Virus record (IMG/VR): IMGVR_UViG_3300045912_000934
Location: 1 to 35,772 of that record
Direction: 5' to 3' (one strand)
From: a virus
DNA length: 35,772 nucleotides
The translations under genes were made by a program, and so were the position numbers. Of this stretch, positions 15,749-23,723 are shown piece by piece. A model generated the notes under the pieces. That model made no database searches. It was not told where the DNA came from and worked only from the letters and a program-made list of their open reading frames with translations. The stretch's first letter is position 1. Every line of letters starts with the position of its first letter.

Positions 15749-16180
15749 ATGACGCTTCGTGAACGGGTTCTGGTGGCGCTCTTCACCCGGCTACAGACCA
15801 TCCCGCTGGCTGCTGTCCGCCGCAACGAGGCGTTGCCGCAGGCGGTGCCGGCCGGCGGGCTCGTTATCCTGCGCGACGGCGATGCGGGCGAGCCGGATGT
15901 GACGCTGAACCCGCGTGCCGAGTTCTACAGCCATCGTGCCGAGATCGAGGCGTTCGTGACGCAGCCGGCCGGCGGCGGGGGCGAGGCATTGCTCGACAGT
16001 TTGCTGACGGAGATCGGCACCGCGTTGGCCTTCGATCGCAGTCTCGGCGGTCTCGCCGAAAACCTCACCTGGAGCGCACCCGAGACGTCGGTTCTGGCGA
16101 TCGAGGGCGCCGCACCCATCCTCACCGCACGTATCACGGTCACCATCGAGTATCTGGTCAGCGATCCGCTGGCCGCCTGA
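15749..16180 (+). CDS. Tail terminator-like protein (lambda gpU position)
   Basis: A 143-residue protein starting TLRERVLVALFTRLQTIP, with a central hydrophobic strand (GGLVILRDGD), HRAEIEAFVTQPAGGGGEAL, and a C-terminal AAPILTARITVTIEYLVS. The layout fits the small alpha/beta tail-terminator proteins that cap the tail tube; related alphaproteobacterial proteins have been misnamed acyl-CoA transferase. It directly precedes the tube gene, as U precedes V in lambda. Confidence 0.75.
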   Translation: MTLRERVLVALFTRLQTIPLAAVRRNEALPQAVPAGGLVILRDGDAGEPDVTLNPRAEFYSHRAEIEAFVTQPAGGGGEALLDSLLTEIGTALAFDRSLGGLAENLTWSAPETSVLAIEGAAPILTARITVTIEYLVSDPLAA

Positions 16181-16204
16181 CGTTCCCACCACCGGAGAAC
16201 CACC

Positions 16205-17485
16205 ATGCCGAAAGTCCGCGCTTACGGCGCCGACGCGACGCTGAAGGCTTGCCGAGAGACGGCGTACGGCGTCGCGCCTACGAGCGGCTACCGCTCGCTC
16301 GACTTCAAGTCGACGGATTTGTCGTCGGAACAGCCGCTGGGCGACGATCCGCTGTTGGGGCGCGGCCGCAACGCCCAGGACCCCTATCGCGGGCTGATCA
16401 CCGACGAAGGCAAGATCGAGATCCCGCTGGATCTGCGCGGCTCGGGTTTCTGGCTGACGGGCCTGTTCGGCGATCCGGTGACGGTGCAGACGAAGGCCGA
16501 GAGGCACATCGCGTTCTCCGGTCAGCCGGCGGCGAACAGCACGATCACGCTGAACGGCGTCACCTGGACGTTCGTCAGCGGCACGCCCGCGGCCAACCAG
16601 ACCCAGATCGGCGCCAACGTCGATGCGACGCTGACGGCGCTCGCAAGCGATCTCAACGGCTCGGCTGATGCGCAGATCTCGAAGTGCACCTACACGGCGA
16701 ACACGGCGGACGATCGGCTGGAGATCGAGTTCGACACCGCCGGCACCACCGGCAACGCGTTCACCCTGGCCGCCTCGGCGAACTCGAATGGCATGGTATC
16801 GGCGGCGACGCTCACCGGCGGCGGCTATCGGCACGAGTGGCTGTCGGGCGGCGATGATATCCCAAGCTTCACCTTCGAGATCGGCCACCCGAAGCTGATC
16901 ACGCCGGTGTACTTCCGCCACCTTGGCACGGTGATGGAGAGCCTCGCCTTCGAGATGGGGCAGGAGGGACCGGCCAACGGCACCGTGCAGCTGGTCGCCC
17001 AGGGCGAGGAAAGGGCCGCTGCGACAATTGACGCAACGCCGGATGCGTTTGCGCTGAAGCGCTTCAGCCAGGGCCGCGGCTTCATCCAGCGCGGCGGGGT
17101 GCCGCTGGCCGGCGTCACCGGCGGCAACCTCAATTTCTCCAACAACCTGGAGCGGGTGCGGGTGATCCGGGATGACGGCAAGATCGAGGCGGCCGAGCCG
17201 ACGTTCGCCTCGTGCCAGGGCGCGATGACGGTCCGCTTCGACGGCGCCACGCTGGTTGCCGAGGCGGCGAACGGTGAGCCTGTCTCTCTTGAGTACGGCT
17301 TCTCCATGGCCGAGGGCTGGTCGCTCACCTTCGAGCTGTTCCGGGTATTCCTGCCGAAGCCGAAGTACGCCGTCTCCGGCCCCGGCGGCGTCGAGGCCAG
17401 CTTCGACTGGCGGGCGGCGTACGACGATGCCAACGCCACCATGCTGCGCGCGCGACTGCTCAACGACGTGGCGAGCTACGCTTGA
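16205..17485 (+). CDS. Tail tube protein with an inserted domain
   Basis: A 426-residue protein. The N-terminal part (to about residue 98) and the C-terminal part (from about 209) resemble phage tail tube subunits, with RGLITDEGKIEIPLDLRGS near 62-80 and FTFEIGHPKLITPVYFRHLG after the insert. Residues about 101-208 form an extra beta-rich domain, including STITLNGVTWTFVSGTP and a final TGNAFTLAASANSNG. Such a domain would decorate the outside of the tube. Hexamers of this protein stack to form the tail shaft. It is followed by the convergent cargo gene. Confidence 0.85.
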   Translation: MPKVRAYGADATLKACRETAYGVAPTSGYRSLDFKSTDLSSEQPLGDDPLLGRGRNAQDPYRGLITDEGKIEIPLDLRGSGFWLTGLFGDPVTVQTKAERHIAFSGQPAANSTITLNGVTWTFVSGTPAANQTQIGANVDATLTALASDLNGSADAQISKCTYTANTADDRLEIEFDTAGTTGNAFTLAASANSNGMVSAATLTGGGYRHEWLSGGDDIPSFTFEIGHPKLITPVYFRHLGTVMESLAFEMGQEGPANGTVQLVAQGEERAAATIDATPDAFALKRFSQGRGFIQRGGVPLAGVTGGNLNFSNNLERVRVIRDDGKIEAAEPTFASCQGAMTVRFDGATLVAEAANGEPVSLEYGFSMAEGWSLTFELFRVFLPKPKYAVSGPGGVEASFDWRAAYDDANATMLRARLLNDVASYA

Positions 17486-17504
17486 TCGAGTCGGCTTTCC
17501 AAGG

Positions 17505-18548
17505 TCACAGTTCGGGTTTCGGCGTGGTGACCGTGCTCGGCGGCAGAATCGGGTACGTGACCTTTGGTTGCTCGCCGGTCAGCGATTGTAGAAATGCCGT
17601 GATCTTGGCGATCTCATCGTCGGTCAAGTGTTCTCCCAGCTGACTCGTCGCCATCACCCCCACCGCCTGTTTGAGGTCCCATGATTGGCCACTATGGAAA
17701 TAGGGCGGCGTCAACTCGATGTTTCGCAACGTCGGAACCTTGAAAACGTATTCGTCGTCCGCCGTCTTGGTCACCTGGAAGCGGCCTTTGTCGGCGGGAG
17801 GCAACATGTCGGCGCCAGGCTTTTCAACCACGCCGAAGGGCGCGTACATCCCGCCGCCGACGTTGATGCCGTTGTGGCAACTGGCGCAGCCCTTTTCGAC
17901 AAACAGCTTCAGCCCATCTTTCTGCTCGGCGGTGAGCGCGTTCGCGTCACCCCGCAGGTACCTGTCAAAGGGTGCGTTGGGGGTGATGAGCGTCGCCTCG
18001 AATGCGGCGATCGCCTTTTCGACGTTCTGGATGCTGATCGGATCCTTTTCGCCCCGGAAGGCCGCATCGAACATCGGCTTGTAGCCGGGAATGCCCTTCA
18101 GCATCTCGATCGCGTGCTGGTGCGTGATCGCCATCTCGATCGGGTTCTGGATCGGGCCACCCGCCTGTTCCTTCAGATCGGCGGCGCGGCCGTCCCAGAA
18201 CTGCGCCGTGTTGAAGACGGAGTTCAGCACCGTTGGCGCGTTGCGATTGCCTTTCTGCGACCTGTGCCCGATCGAGACCGGCAGCATATCGACGCCGCCG
18301 AGGCCGATCTGATGGCAGGTATTGCAACTGATGTTGTGGCTCTCCGACAGCCGCGGATCAAAATAGAGCGCCTTGCCCAGTTCGACCATGGCAGGCGTCG
18401 CGAGGACATCCTTCACGGCCGGCGGCTTATCGGGGATCGGTTGGAAGAGCCCTTGCGCCTCTTTCATCATGGGATCTTCTGCGCCCCACGCTGCCGTCCA
18501 AGCGATTGTCGCCGACGCAAGGGCCAGTGCCGCTGCCAGTGTCCGCAT
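17505..18548 (-). CDS. Diheme cytochrome c peroxidase (CcpA/MauG family)
   Basis: A 347-residue periplasmic enzyme with an N-terminal signal peptide that probably ends near WGA at 21-23. There are two CxxCH haem sites: CNTCH at 75-79 and CASCH at 221-225. Other family markers are LGKALYFDPRLS at 58-69, the FWDGRAADLKEQAGGPI segment and TPPYFHSG at 280-287, with M299 a candidate axial ligand. It reduces hydrogen peroxide to water using electrons from small c-type donors. It follows the cytochrome b gene by 17 bases, so the two are one leftward operon. It lies inside a phage tail operon, which is unexpected. Confidence 0.93.
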   Translation of the reverse strand: MRTLAAALALASATIAWTAAWGAEDPMMKEAQGLFQPIPDKPPAVKDVLATPAMVELGKALYFDPRLSESHNISCNTCHQIGLGGVDMLPVSIGHRSQKGNRNAPTVLNSVFNTAQFWDGRAADLKEQAGGPIQNPIEMAITHQHAIEMLKGIPGYKPMFDAAFRGEKDPISIQNVEKAIAAFEATLITPNAPFDRYLRGDANALTAEQKDGLKLFVEKGCASCHNGINVGGGMYAPFGVVEKPGADMLPPADKGRFQVTKTADDEYVFKVPTLRNIELTPPYFHSGQSWDLKQAVGVMATSQLGEHLTDDEIAKITAFLQSLTGEQPKVTYPILPPSTVTTPKPEL

Positions 18549-18565
18549 AACGACCTCCTCTCTCG

Positions 18566-19333
18566 CTACTCGTCGTGTTCCTGGGTCTCTTCACGATGAT
18601 CCGCCTTCGCTGATGCCAAAGCGGCAAAATCGGTTTTCGCAAACAGAAACGCGCCAACCACAGCAACAAGGCCGGCCGCAACGAACATCCGCCACGATGG
18701 TGCGATCGGCTTCTCGGCTGACGCGCTGGTGGCGTCAAGCTGCTTTGCGCCAGAAATCATTGCTGAAACGAGGTTCTCGCCGGTGAGCCACCAATCCGCA
18801 AGAACGCCGCAGACATGAACGACAGCAAGAATCAGAATGAGGTTAGCGAAAACCTCATGCACTTCGCCGAGGCCCTTGCTGCCGGGCGCCCAGACCGTGG
18901 AAAAGAACAACCCCGCGGCGCCATCCTTCTCCCCAGAGAAGAGGCCGGTCAGCACTGTGAGCGAGAGGACGATGAGCATGAGGACCACCATCCACCCGCC
19001 CAGAGGATTGTGGCCGACGTATCGCGGCGGATCGAGGGCGAGCAATCGCCGGACATAGTCACCGACGACCTGCCGGCCATAGACGAAATCGCCGAAGCGG
19101 GAGCGCGGGCTGCCGATCACGCCCCAGATCAGGCGGAACAACAGCAACAGCGCAACCCCGTAGCCCGAGACGGTGTGGACGACGAACAGCCATCCGTCTT
19201 CGCCGCCGGTAACGTAGCTGACAGCCACGAACAGCACCAGTAGCCAGTGAAAGGCTCGCGTCGGGAAATCCCAAACTGGAACAGCGCGGTGACCTGTCAC
19301 CAGGACCTCTCCATCCGCCACGTGGCGGAGCAT
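18566..19333 (-). CDS. Cytochrome b561-type membrane protein
   Basis: A 255-residue protein with four membrane helices (about 27-42, 53-72, 114-132, 160-180) and a fifth hydrophobic segment at 215-232. VWDFPTRAFHW at 20-30 is the signature of the bacterial cytochrome b561 / Ni-Fe hydrogenase b-subunit family. H29, H53, H159 and H173 are likely axial ligands to two b haems. It probably moves electrons from quinol to the periplasm, and its partner is plausibly the peroxidase encoded next. The extended polar C-terminus is unusual. Confidence 0.85.
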   Translation of the reverse strand: MLRHVADGEVLVTGHRAVPVWDFPTRAFHWLLVLFVAVSYVTGGEDGWLFVVHTVSGYGVALLLLFRLIWGVIGSPRSRFGDFVYGRQVVGDYVRRLLALDPPRYVGHNPLGGWMVVLMLIVLSLTVLTGLFSGEKDGAAGLFFSTVWAPGSKGLGEVHEVFANLILILAVVHVCGVLADWWLTGENLVSAMISGAKQLDATSASAEKPIAPSWRMFVAAGLVAVVGAFLFAKTDFAALASAKADHREETQEHDE

Positions 19334-19715
19334 TGAGATTCATCGCTCTTTAGCCGCGACGCCGCCGAGGGACTGTACGACGTATTTGCAACAGTCTCCT
19401 AGGCGGTACGCTACTCGCGCAATGCGCGCCTGTCAAGGATGGCAGGCGACTTACGGAATGCAGTCCTCCGAAGAAACTAGCTTGTCGGAAGGAGCCGTCG
19501 CCTGAACAAAGCGACGTGAAATCTGGGGCCATGCGCCAGAAAGAAAGTCCTCCCACTTTGCTTCGTTTGATATGTGCCAAGTGTCGCGATGCGCATTGTA
19601 GCAGACGCAGCGCAGCCTGGCCTGCAAACGCCGCGAATCGGCAGTGACTATTGGCGCTCGGACTTCGCTAAGAATCCGAACCTAATAGTCTAACCGCGCT
19701 TATCGAGGACTATCC
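19334..19715. other. Gene-free interval between the cytochrome operon and the tail chaperone gene
   Basis: These 382 bases have no convincing gene; the leftward frame at 19350-19580 lacks recognisable sequence. The stretch is less GC-rich than the tail genes. It must hold the leftward cytochrome promoter and possibly a rightward one, but I found no clean -35/-10 pair. It is the largest non-coding gap in the late region. Confidence 0.5.
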
Positions 19716-20138
19716 ATGATCCGTCTTGATCTCAAGCGGGGGCCGCATTGGCTCGACCTTGGCCATGGCGTGCGCGTGCATGTCCGGCCGTGCACGACGG
19801 CGCTGATGATGGCAGCGCGCGCAGAGGTGCAGCGTTCGGCTGAGCCGTCTCTGAACGAAACGCAGGCGGCCGGCGAGCGGACGGCGGCGCTGGTGAAGGC
19901 GCTCGCGCGGCTCGGTATCCAGGATTGGCAAGGCGTCGGCGATGCCGACGGTGAGCCGGCGCCGCTGACGTCGTCGGGCGTCGACGCGCTCCTCGATCTT
20001 TGGCCGATGGCGGAAGCCTTCGAGCGGCTCTACCTCGGGCCGGCGCTGCTCCTGGACGACGAAAAAAACGCATTCGCGCCCGCGCCGAATGGCACTTCGG
20101 CGGCGGGCCCAGCTACTGCGGCACCTGCGCCACGCTGA
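19716..20138 (+). CDS. Tail assembly chaperone, upstream frame (lambda G-like)
   Basis: A 140-residue protein starting with a beta-rich segment (MIRLDLKRGPHWLDLGHGV, then RVHVRPCTTALMMAAR), followed by helices ending AEAFERLYLGPALLLDDE. The last 22 residues after the slippery site are low-complexity Ala/Pro. It lies immediately before the tape measure region, where siphoviruses encode the G and GT chaperones that coat the tape measure during tail assembly. Family recognition is by position, size and the frameshift. Confidence 0.8.
   Translation: MIRLDLKRGPHWLDLGHGVRVHVRPCTTALMMAARAEVQRSAEPSLNETQAAGERTAALVKALARLGIQDWQGVGDADGEPAPLTSSGVDALLDLWPMAEAFERLYLGPALLLDDEKNAFAPAPNGTSAAGPATAAPAPR
20063..20107 (+). 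promoter_or_regulatory. Programmed -1 ribosomal frameshift signal
   Basis: In the G frame, codons GAA AAA AAC at 20061-20069 create the canonical slippery heptamer A AAA AAC (20063-20069). Nine bases later a stem-loop begins: 20079-20089 pairs with 20096-20107, eleven pairs with one bulged G, around a six-base loop. A -1 shift enters the frame that stays open to 20428. Heptamer, spacing and stem all fit an efficient -1 site. Confidence 0.88.
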
Positions 20139-20428
20139 ACCGGCCGTGCGCCAATGGTGACGCTGGTATTGATGGCCAGCGCTGTCCATACGTCGAGTAC
20201 GAGCCGCTGACCGACGCCGGCTGGCAGGCCTGGGATATCATCACCCGCTGCTCGGGGCAGCTGCGGCTGGCGCCCAATGCCGCGATCGTCATCGGCCTCG
20301 ATCTCGCTGCCGCTCTCGCAATAGGCGCCGCCCTCGGCCATGACGTTCACACCCTCGCCGAGCTGTTGCCGTCGGCCGAGGCGGGCATGGTCGCTGCGTT
20401 CAATCGGCGACTGACCTCCGACACTTGA
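20069..20428 (+). CDS. Frameshift extension of the tail chaperone (T part of GT)
   Basis: Reading from 20069 in the -1 frame adds 119 residues to the first 118 of the G frame, for a fusion of about 237 residues. The extension carries a Cys-rich CGTC...C...C segment, then YVEYEPLTDAGWQAWDIITR, which resembles small phage proteins often annotated as a separate gene (DUF7697-like). There is no ribosome site for independent initiation near the only upstream ATG (20000), which lies well inside the G frame. In lambda the T domain recruits tube subunits to the tape measure complex. Confidence 0.78.
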   Translation, partial: RIRARAEWHFGGGPSYCGTCATLNRPCANGDAGIDGQRCPYVEYEPLTDAGWQAWDIITRCSGQLRLAPNAAIVIGLDLAAALAIGAALGHDVHTLAELLPSAEAGMVAAFNRRLTSDT

Positions 20429-20429
20429 G

Positions 20430-20453
20430 ACTTCCGCAAAATTTTGCGGAAGT
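20430..20453. repeat. Perfect 24-bp palindrome between convergent genes
   Basis: ACTTCCGCAAAA is followed immediately by its exact reverse complement, two bases after the GT stop and just before the stop of the opposing ynfA-like gene. As RNA it would form a CTTCCGC/GCGGAAG stem with AT-rich inner part. It lacks an outer T-run, so it may be an atypical bidirectional terminator or a protein-binding site. Confidence 0.7.
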
Positions 20454-20456
20454 GCC

Positions 20457-20786
20457 TCATGTCCCGGAGCGCGGCCCGAACAAGATGATCCCGGCGCCGA
20501 TCAGGGAGACCATAGCGCCGAGAGTATCCCAGCGATCCGGACGCAGGCCTTCGACCGCCCATAACCAGACAAGCGAAGCCACGATGTAGACGCCGCCGTA
20601 AGCGGCAAAGGCGCGACCGGCAGCTTCGACCTGAACCAGCGTCAGACAGTAGGCGAACAGGGCGAGCGAGAGCATGCCGGGGACGATCCACCACGCCGAT
20701 TTGTCCAAACGCAGCCATGCCCAGAAACTGAAGCAGCCGGCGATCTCGGCGATCGCTGCGATGACGTATGCCAGCAGTGACCTCAC
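20457..20786 (-). CDS. ynfA: YnfA family (UPF0060) membrane protein
   Basis: A 109-residue protein with four predicted membrane helices and the YnfA signatures [14 protein letters not shown] near residue 14, [20 protein letters not shown] at 57-76, and a C-terminal AGIILFGPR. YnfA relatives are small, SMR-like membrane proteins and some have been linked to drug efflux. The start is a GTG at 20786. It is transcribed against the late operon, between the chaperone and tape measure genes, and is 81 bases from the latter. It has no evident role in tail assembly. Confidence 0.9.
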   Translation of the reverse strand: MRSLLAYVIAAIAEIAGCFSFWAWLRLDKSAWWIVPGMLSLALFAYCLTLVQVEAAGRAFAAYGGVYIVASLVWLWAVEGLRPDRWDTLGAMVSLIGAGIILFGPRSGT

Positions 20787-20867
20787 CTTGCCGCTGTCCT
20801 TCCAGTCGTGGCGCGAGCCGATAGTTTACCAAGTGCGGCATCCGCGCCACCTTTGAGTGATTGATCC

Positions 20868-23717
20868 ATGGCTGACCGTTCCCTTGCCATTCGCCTTGCC
20901 GTCATCGACGGTGGCAAGGTGAAGGCCGAGTTGCGCGATGTCGGCGACACGGGAAGCCGCTCGCTGAAGCGGATCGAGGATGCGGCGCGGCCGGCGTCGC
21001 GCGCGCTGCAGGCGCTCGACGGCGTCGCGGGCGAGGTGCGCGGCGGGCTCGAAGCGATGAGCGGCCGGCTGGGTGCGGTGGGATCGGGGCTTGCCCGGCT
21101 GGGACCGATCGGGCTTGCCGCCGGTGCAGCGCTGGCCGGCATCGGCATCGCCGTGGGCAAGGGCATCGAGGAGGCGGCGAAGGCCGATCAATCCTACCGC
21201 CGGCTGGAGGCGGTGCTGAAGGCAACAGGTTTCGCCTCGGGCCTGACGGCGAAGGAAATCGCCCAGTTCGCCGATGGCATCGAAGCCTCGACGCTGGCCA
21301 CCGCCGAAGGCGTCGAAGATGCCGCCGCGATCCTCGCCACCTTCCGCTCGGTCTCGGGCGAGACGTTCACCCGGGCGCTGACGCTGGCGCAGGACATGGC
21401 GGCGGTGTTCGGTCAGGACCTGTCGTCGGCGGCAACCCAGCTGGGCAAGGCGCTGGAAGACCCGATCGACGGGCTCACCGCGCTGCGCCGGGTTGGCATC
21501 TCGTTCTCCGACAGCCAGAAGGAGCTTATCAAAACGCTGGTCGAGACCGGCCAGACGGCGGACGCGCAGCGGGTCATCCTCGATGCGCTGGAGGGGCAGG
21601 TGGGCGGCGCCGGGGCGGCGGAAGCGGGCGGCCTTACCGGTGCCACCAACCGGTTACAGGACGCCTGGGGCAATCTGCTGGAAGCGATCGGCCGCACGCC
21701 GGCCGTCACCGGCATCGCCCAGGGCGCGCTCAATCTGCTGTCCGGCGCCATCGAGAGGCTGACGAGGGCGTTCGAAGAGGACTCGATCTCCCAGCAGATA
21801 GAGGCGGCGAAAGCCCGGCTCACACAGGCCCGCGACGAGCTTTCGCGCCTGGAAACGGCCGGGCCGGGCACGCCGCTGCTCGGCCTGCGCTTCGATCTCG
21901 ACGCGCAGCGGAGCCGCGTCGCCGCGCTGGAAAAGGAGCTGGAGGCGCTCACCCGCATCGGCGAGGCGGAAGCGAAAGCTACGGAAGCCGAGAAAGCGCG
22001 CGCCGAAGCGGGCCGCCGGGCGGCGGAAGCGGAGCGGCGGACGGAGGCGCTCGCCAGCCAGAGCCGCGAGATCGACAAGGCGCTGGAGCGGCTGGCGACG
22101 CCGGCGGAGAAGATCGCGGCGGTCAACCGCGAGCTCGCCGAGATGAAGAAGCGGCTCGAAGCATTGCGCGCACCCGACAAGTCCAATGCCGGCGAGATCG
22201 ATAGTGCCCTTCGCAAAGCCGAGGAACTCGCCCGCCGGCAGATCGCCGCACTCAAGGGTGCCGGCGAAGGCAAAGGCGCGGACCTGGATACGGCCCGGGA
22301 GCGACTGCAGGACTATGCGAACAAGCTGGTCGAACGCGCCGCCGCCGAGGGCATCGATCTGAAGGTGACCTCGCTGGTCCGCTCGCGCGAGCAGCAGCAG
22401 CGGCTCTACGACGCCTGGCTCGCCCGCGCCAAGACGGGCCTGCCGGCGGCGCCGCCGGGGAATTCCAAGCACGAGCAGGGGCTCGCCTTCGATGTCGCAA
22501 TCCAGGGCGGCGGTTCACCGGAGCAGTGGCAGCGGCTGGGCCGGATCGGCAAGTCGATGGGCCTGCGCTGGGGCGGCGACTTCGCGCGCTCGGATCCGGT
22601 GCACTTCGAGATCCCCACCGAAGCAGCAGCCACCCGCGCCGCGGAGGCGGCCGAACGCGCCTACGAGGCGAACCGCGAGGTGATCGAACGGCTCGCCCGC
22701 GACCTTGCCACCTTCGGCGACGAGCGGCAGCGGTTCGTCGATCAGGCGCTCTCCAGGCTGTCGGAAGGCGCGACGGCCGAGCAGCGGGCGGAAGTGGAAC
22801 GGCTGGCGAACAGCCTCTACGACGAACGGGAAGCCCGCGAACGGCTGGCCGAAACGATGCGCCAGGAGGAGCAGCTGCGCGCCGAAGGCACGCGGCTGAT
22901 CGAGGCGACGCGCACCCCGGCGGAGCAGCTGGCCGACACCATCGCCCACCTCGACGAGCTGATGCGGGCCGGCGCCATCGACGCCGAAACGCACGGCCGT
23001 GCCCTGGCGGACGCGTACGGGCAGGCCGAGGATGCCGCCGATCGGGCGCTCCGCGCCAGCCGCGACTGGCAGGACGGTGTTGTCCGCGGCCTGCGCGACT
23101 ATGCCGCCGAGGCGACGGACGCCGCATCGCACGCCGAGCAGGTGATGGGCAACGCTTTTCAGGGGATGGAGGATGCGCTCGTCCAGTTCGTGCAGACCGG
23201 CAAGCTCGACTTCCGCTCGCTCGTCGACTCGATCATGGCCGACCTGATGCGGATGGCGATCCGCGAGAGCATCACCGGTCCGCTCGCCGGCTTGCTCAGC
23301 GGTGGCGGTGGGGCGGCAGCCGGAGCGGCGGGTGGGACTTCCGGCGGCGGGCTGTTCGGCGGTCTCGGAACCTTTCTCGCCGGGCTGTTTCACGAGGGCG
23401 GCATTGCGGGCGACACGGGCGTGCGCTCGCGCATGGTCGATCCGGCGATCTTTCTCGCCGCCCCCCGCTACCACACCGGCGGCATCGCCGGCCTGCAGCC
23501 GGACGAGATCCCGGCCATTCTCAAGCGCGGCGAGGCGGTGCTGACGGAAAAGCAGGTGGCGGCGATGGGCGAGCAAGGCAAAGTTGGCGACGGCGGCCGT
23601 CCGGTGACCGTCGTCATGAACATCACCACCCCCGATGCCGGCGGCTTCCGCCGGAGTCAGGGGCAGATCGCCGCCGAGGCGGCCCGCGCCATGGAGCGCG
23701 CGCGGCGGAACCTGTGA
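20868..23717 (+). CDS. Tail tape measure protein with M15 peptidase domain
   Basis: A 949-residue protein. Residues 1-290 resemble tape-measure N-terminal regions, including a hydrophobic stretch (GPIGLAAGAALAGIGIAVG). Coiled-coil segments span about 305-440 and 590-760. Residues about 475-583 form an M15/VanY-like peptidase: SKHEQGLAFDV (H535, D542) and DPVHFEI (H579) supply the zinc ligands in the standard spacing order. A Gly-rich hydrophobic segment lies near 805-845, before the usual C-terminal NITTPDAGGFRRSQGQIAAE. The protein sets tail length, and the peptidase would open the peptidoglycan during DNA entry. Confidence 0.92.
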   Translation: MADRSLAIRLAVIDGGKVKAELRDVGDTGSRSLKRIEDAARPASRALQALDGVAGEVRGGLEAMSGRLGAVGSGLARLGPIGLAAGAALAGIGIAVGKGIEEAAKADQSYRRLEAVLKATGFASGLTAKEIAQFADGIEASTLATAEGVEDAAAILATFRSVSGETFTRALTLAQDMAAVFGQDLSSAATQLGKALEDPIDGLTALRRVGISFSDSQKELIKTLVETGQTADAQRVILDALEGQVGGAGAAEAGGLTGATNRLQDAWGNLLEAIGRTPAVTGIAQGALNLLSGAIERLTRAFEEDSISQQIEAAKARLTQARDELSRLETAGPGTPLLGLRFDLDAQRSRVAALEKELEALTRIGEAEAKATEAEKARAEAGRRAAEAERRTEALASQSREIDKALERLATPAEKIAAVNRELAEMKKRLEALRAPDKSNAGEIDSALRKAEELARRQIAALKGAGEGKGADLDTARERLQDYANKLVERAAAEGIDLKVTSLVRSREQQQRLYDAWLARAKTGLPAAPPGNSKHEQGLAFDVAIQGGGSPEQWQRLGRIGKSMGLRWGGDFARSDPVHFEIPTEAAATRAAEAAERAYEANREVIERLARDLATFGDERQRFVDQALSRLSEGATAEQRAEVERLANSLYDEREARERLAETMRQEEQLRAEGTRLIEATRTPAEQLADTIAHLDELMRAGAIDAETHGRALADAYGQAEDAADRALRASRDWQDGVVRGLRDYAAEATDAASHAEQVMGNAFQGMEDALVQFVQTGKLDFRSLVDSIMADLMRMAIRESITGPLAGLLSGGGGAAAGAAGGTSGGGLFGGLGTFLAGLFHEGGIAGDTGVRSRMVDPAIFLAAPRYHTGGIAGLQPDEIPAILKRGEAVLTEKQVAAMGEQGKVGDGGRPVTVVMNITTPDAGGFRRSQGQIAAEAARAMERARRNL

Positions 23718-23723
23718 GCGGCG

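Noticed and set aside
19350-19580. A 76-residue leftward frame upstream of the cytochrome b gene
   Set aside because: Unusual composition, no ribosome site, no family; more likely promoter region.
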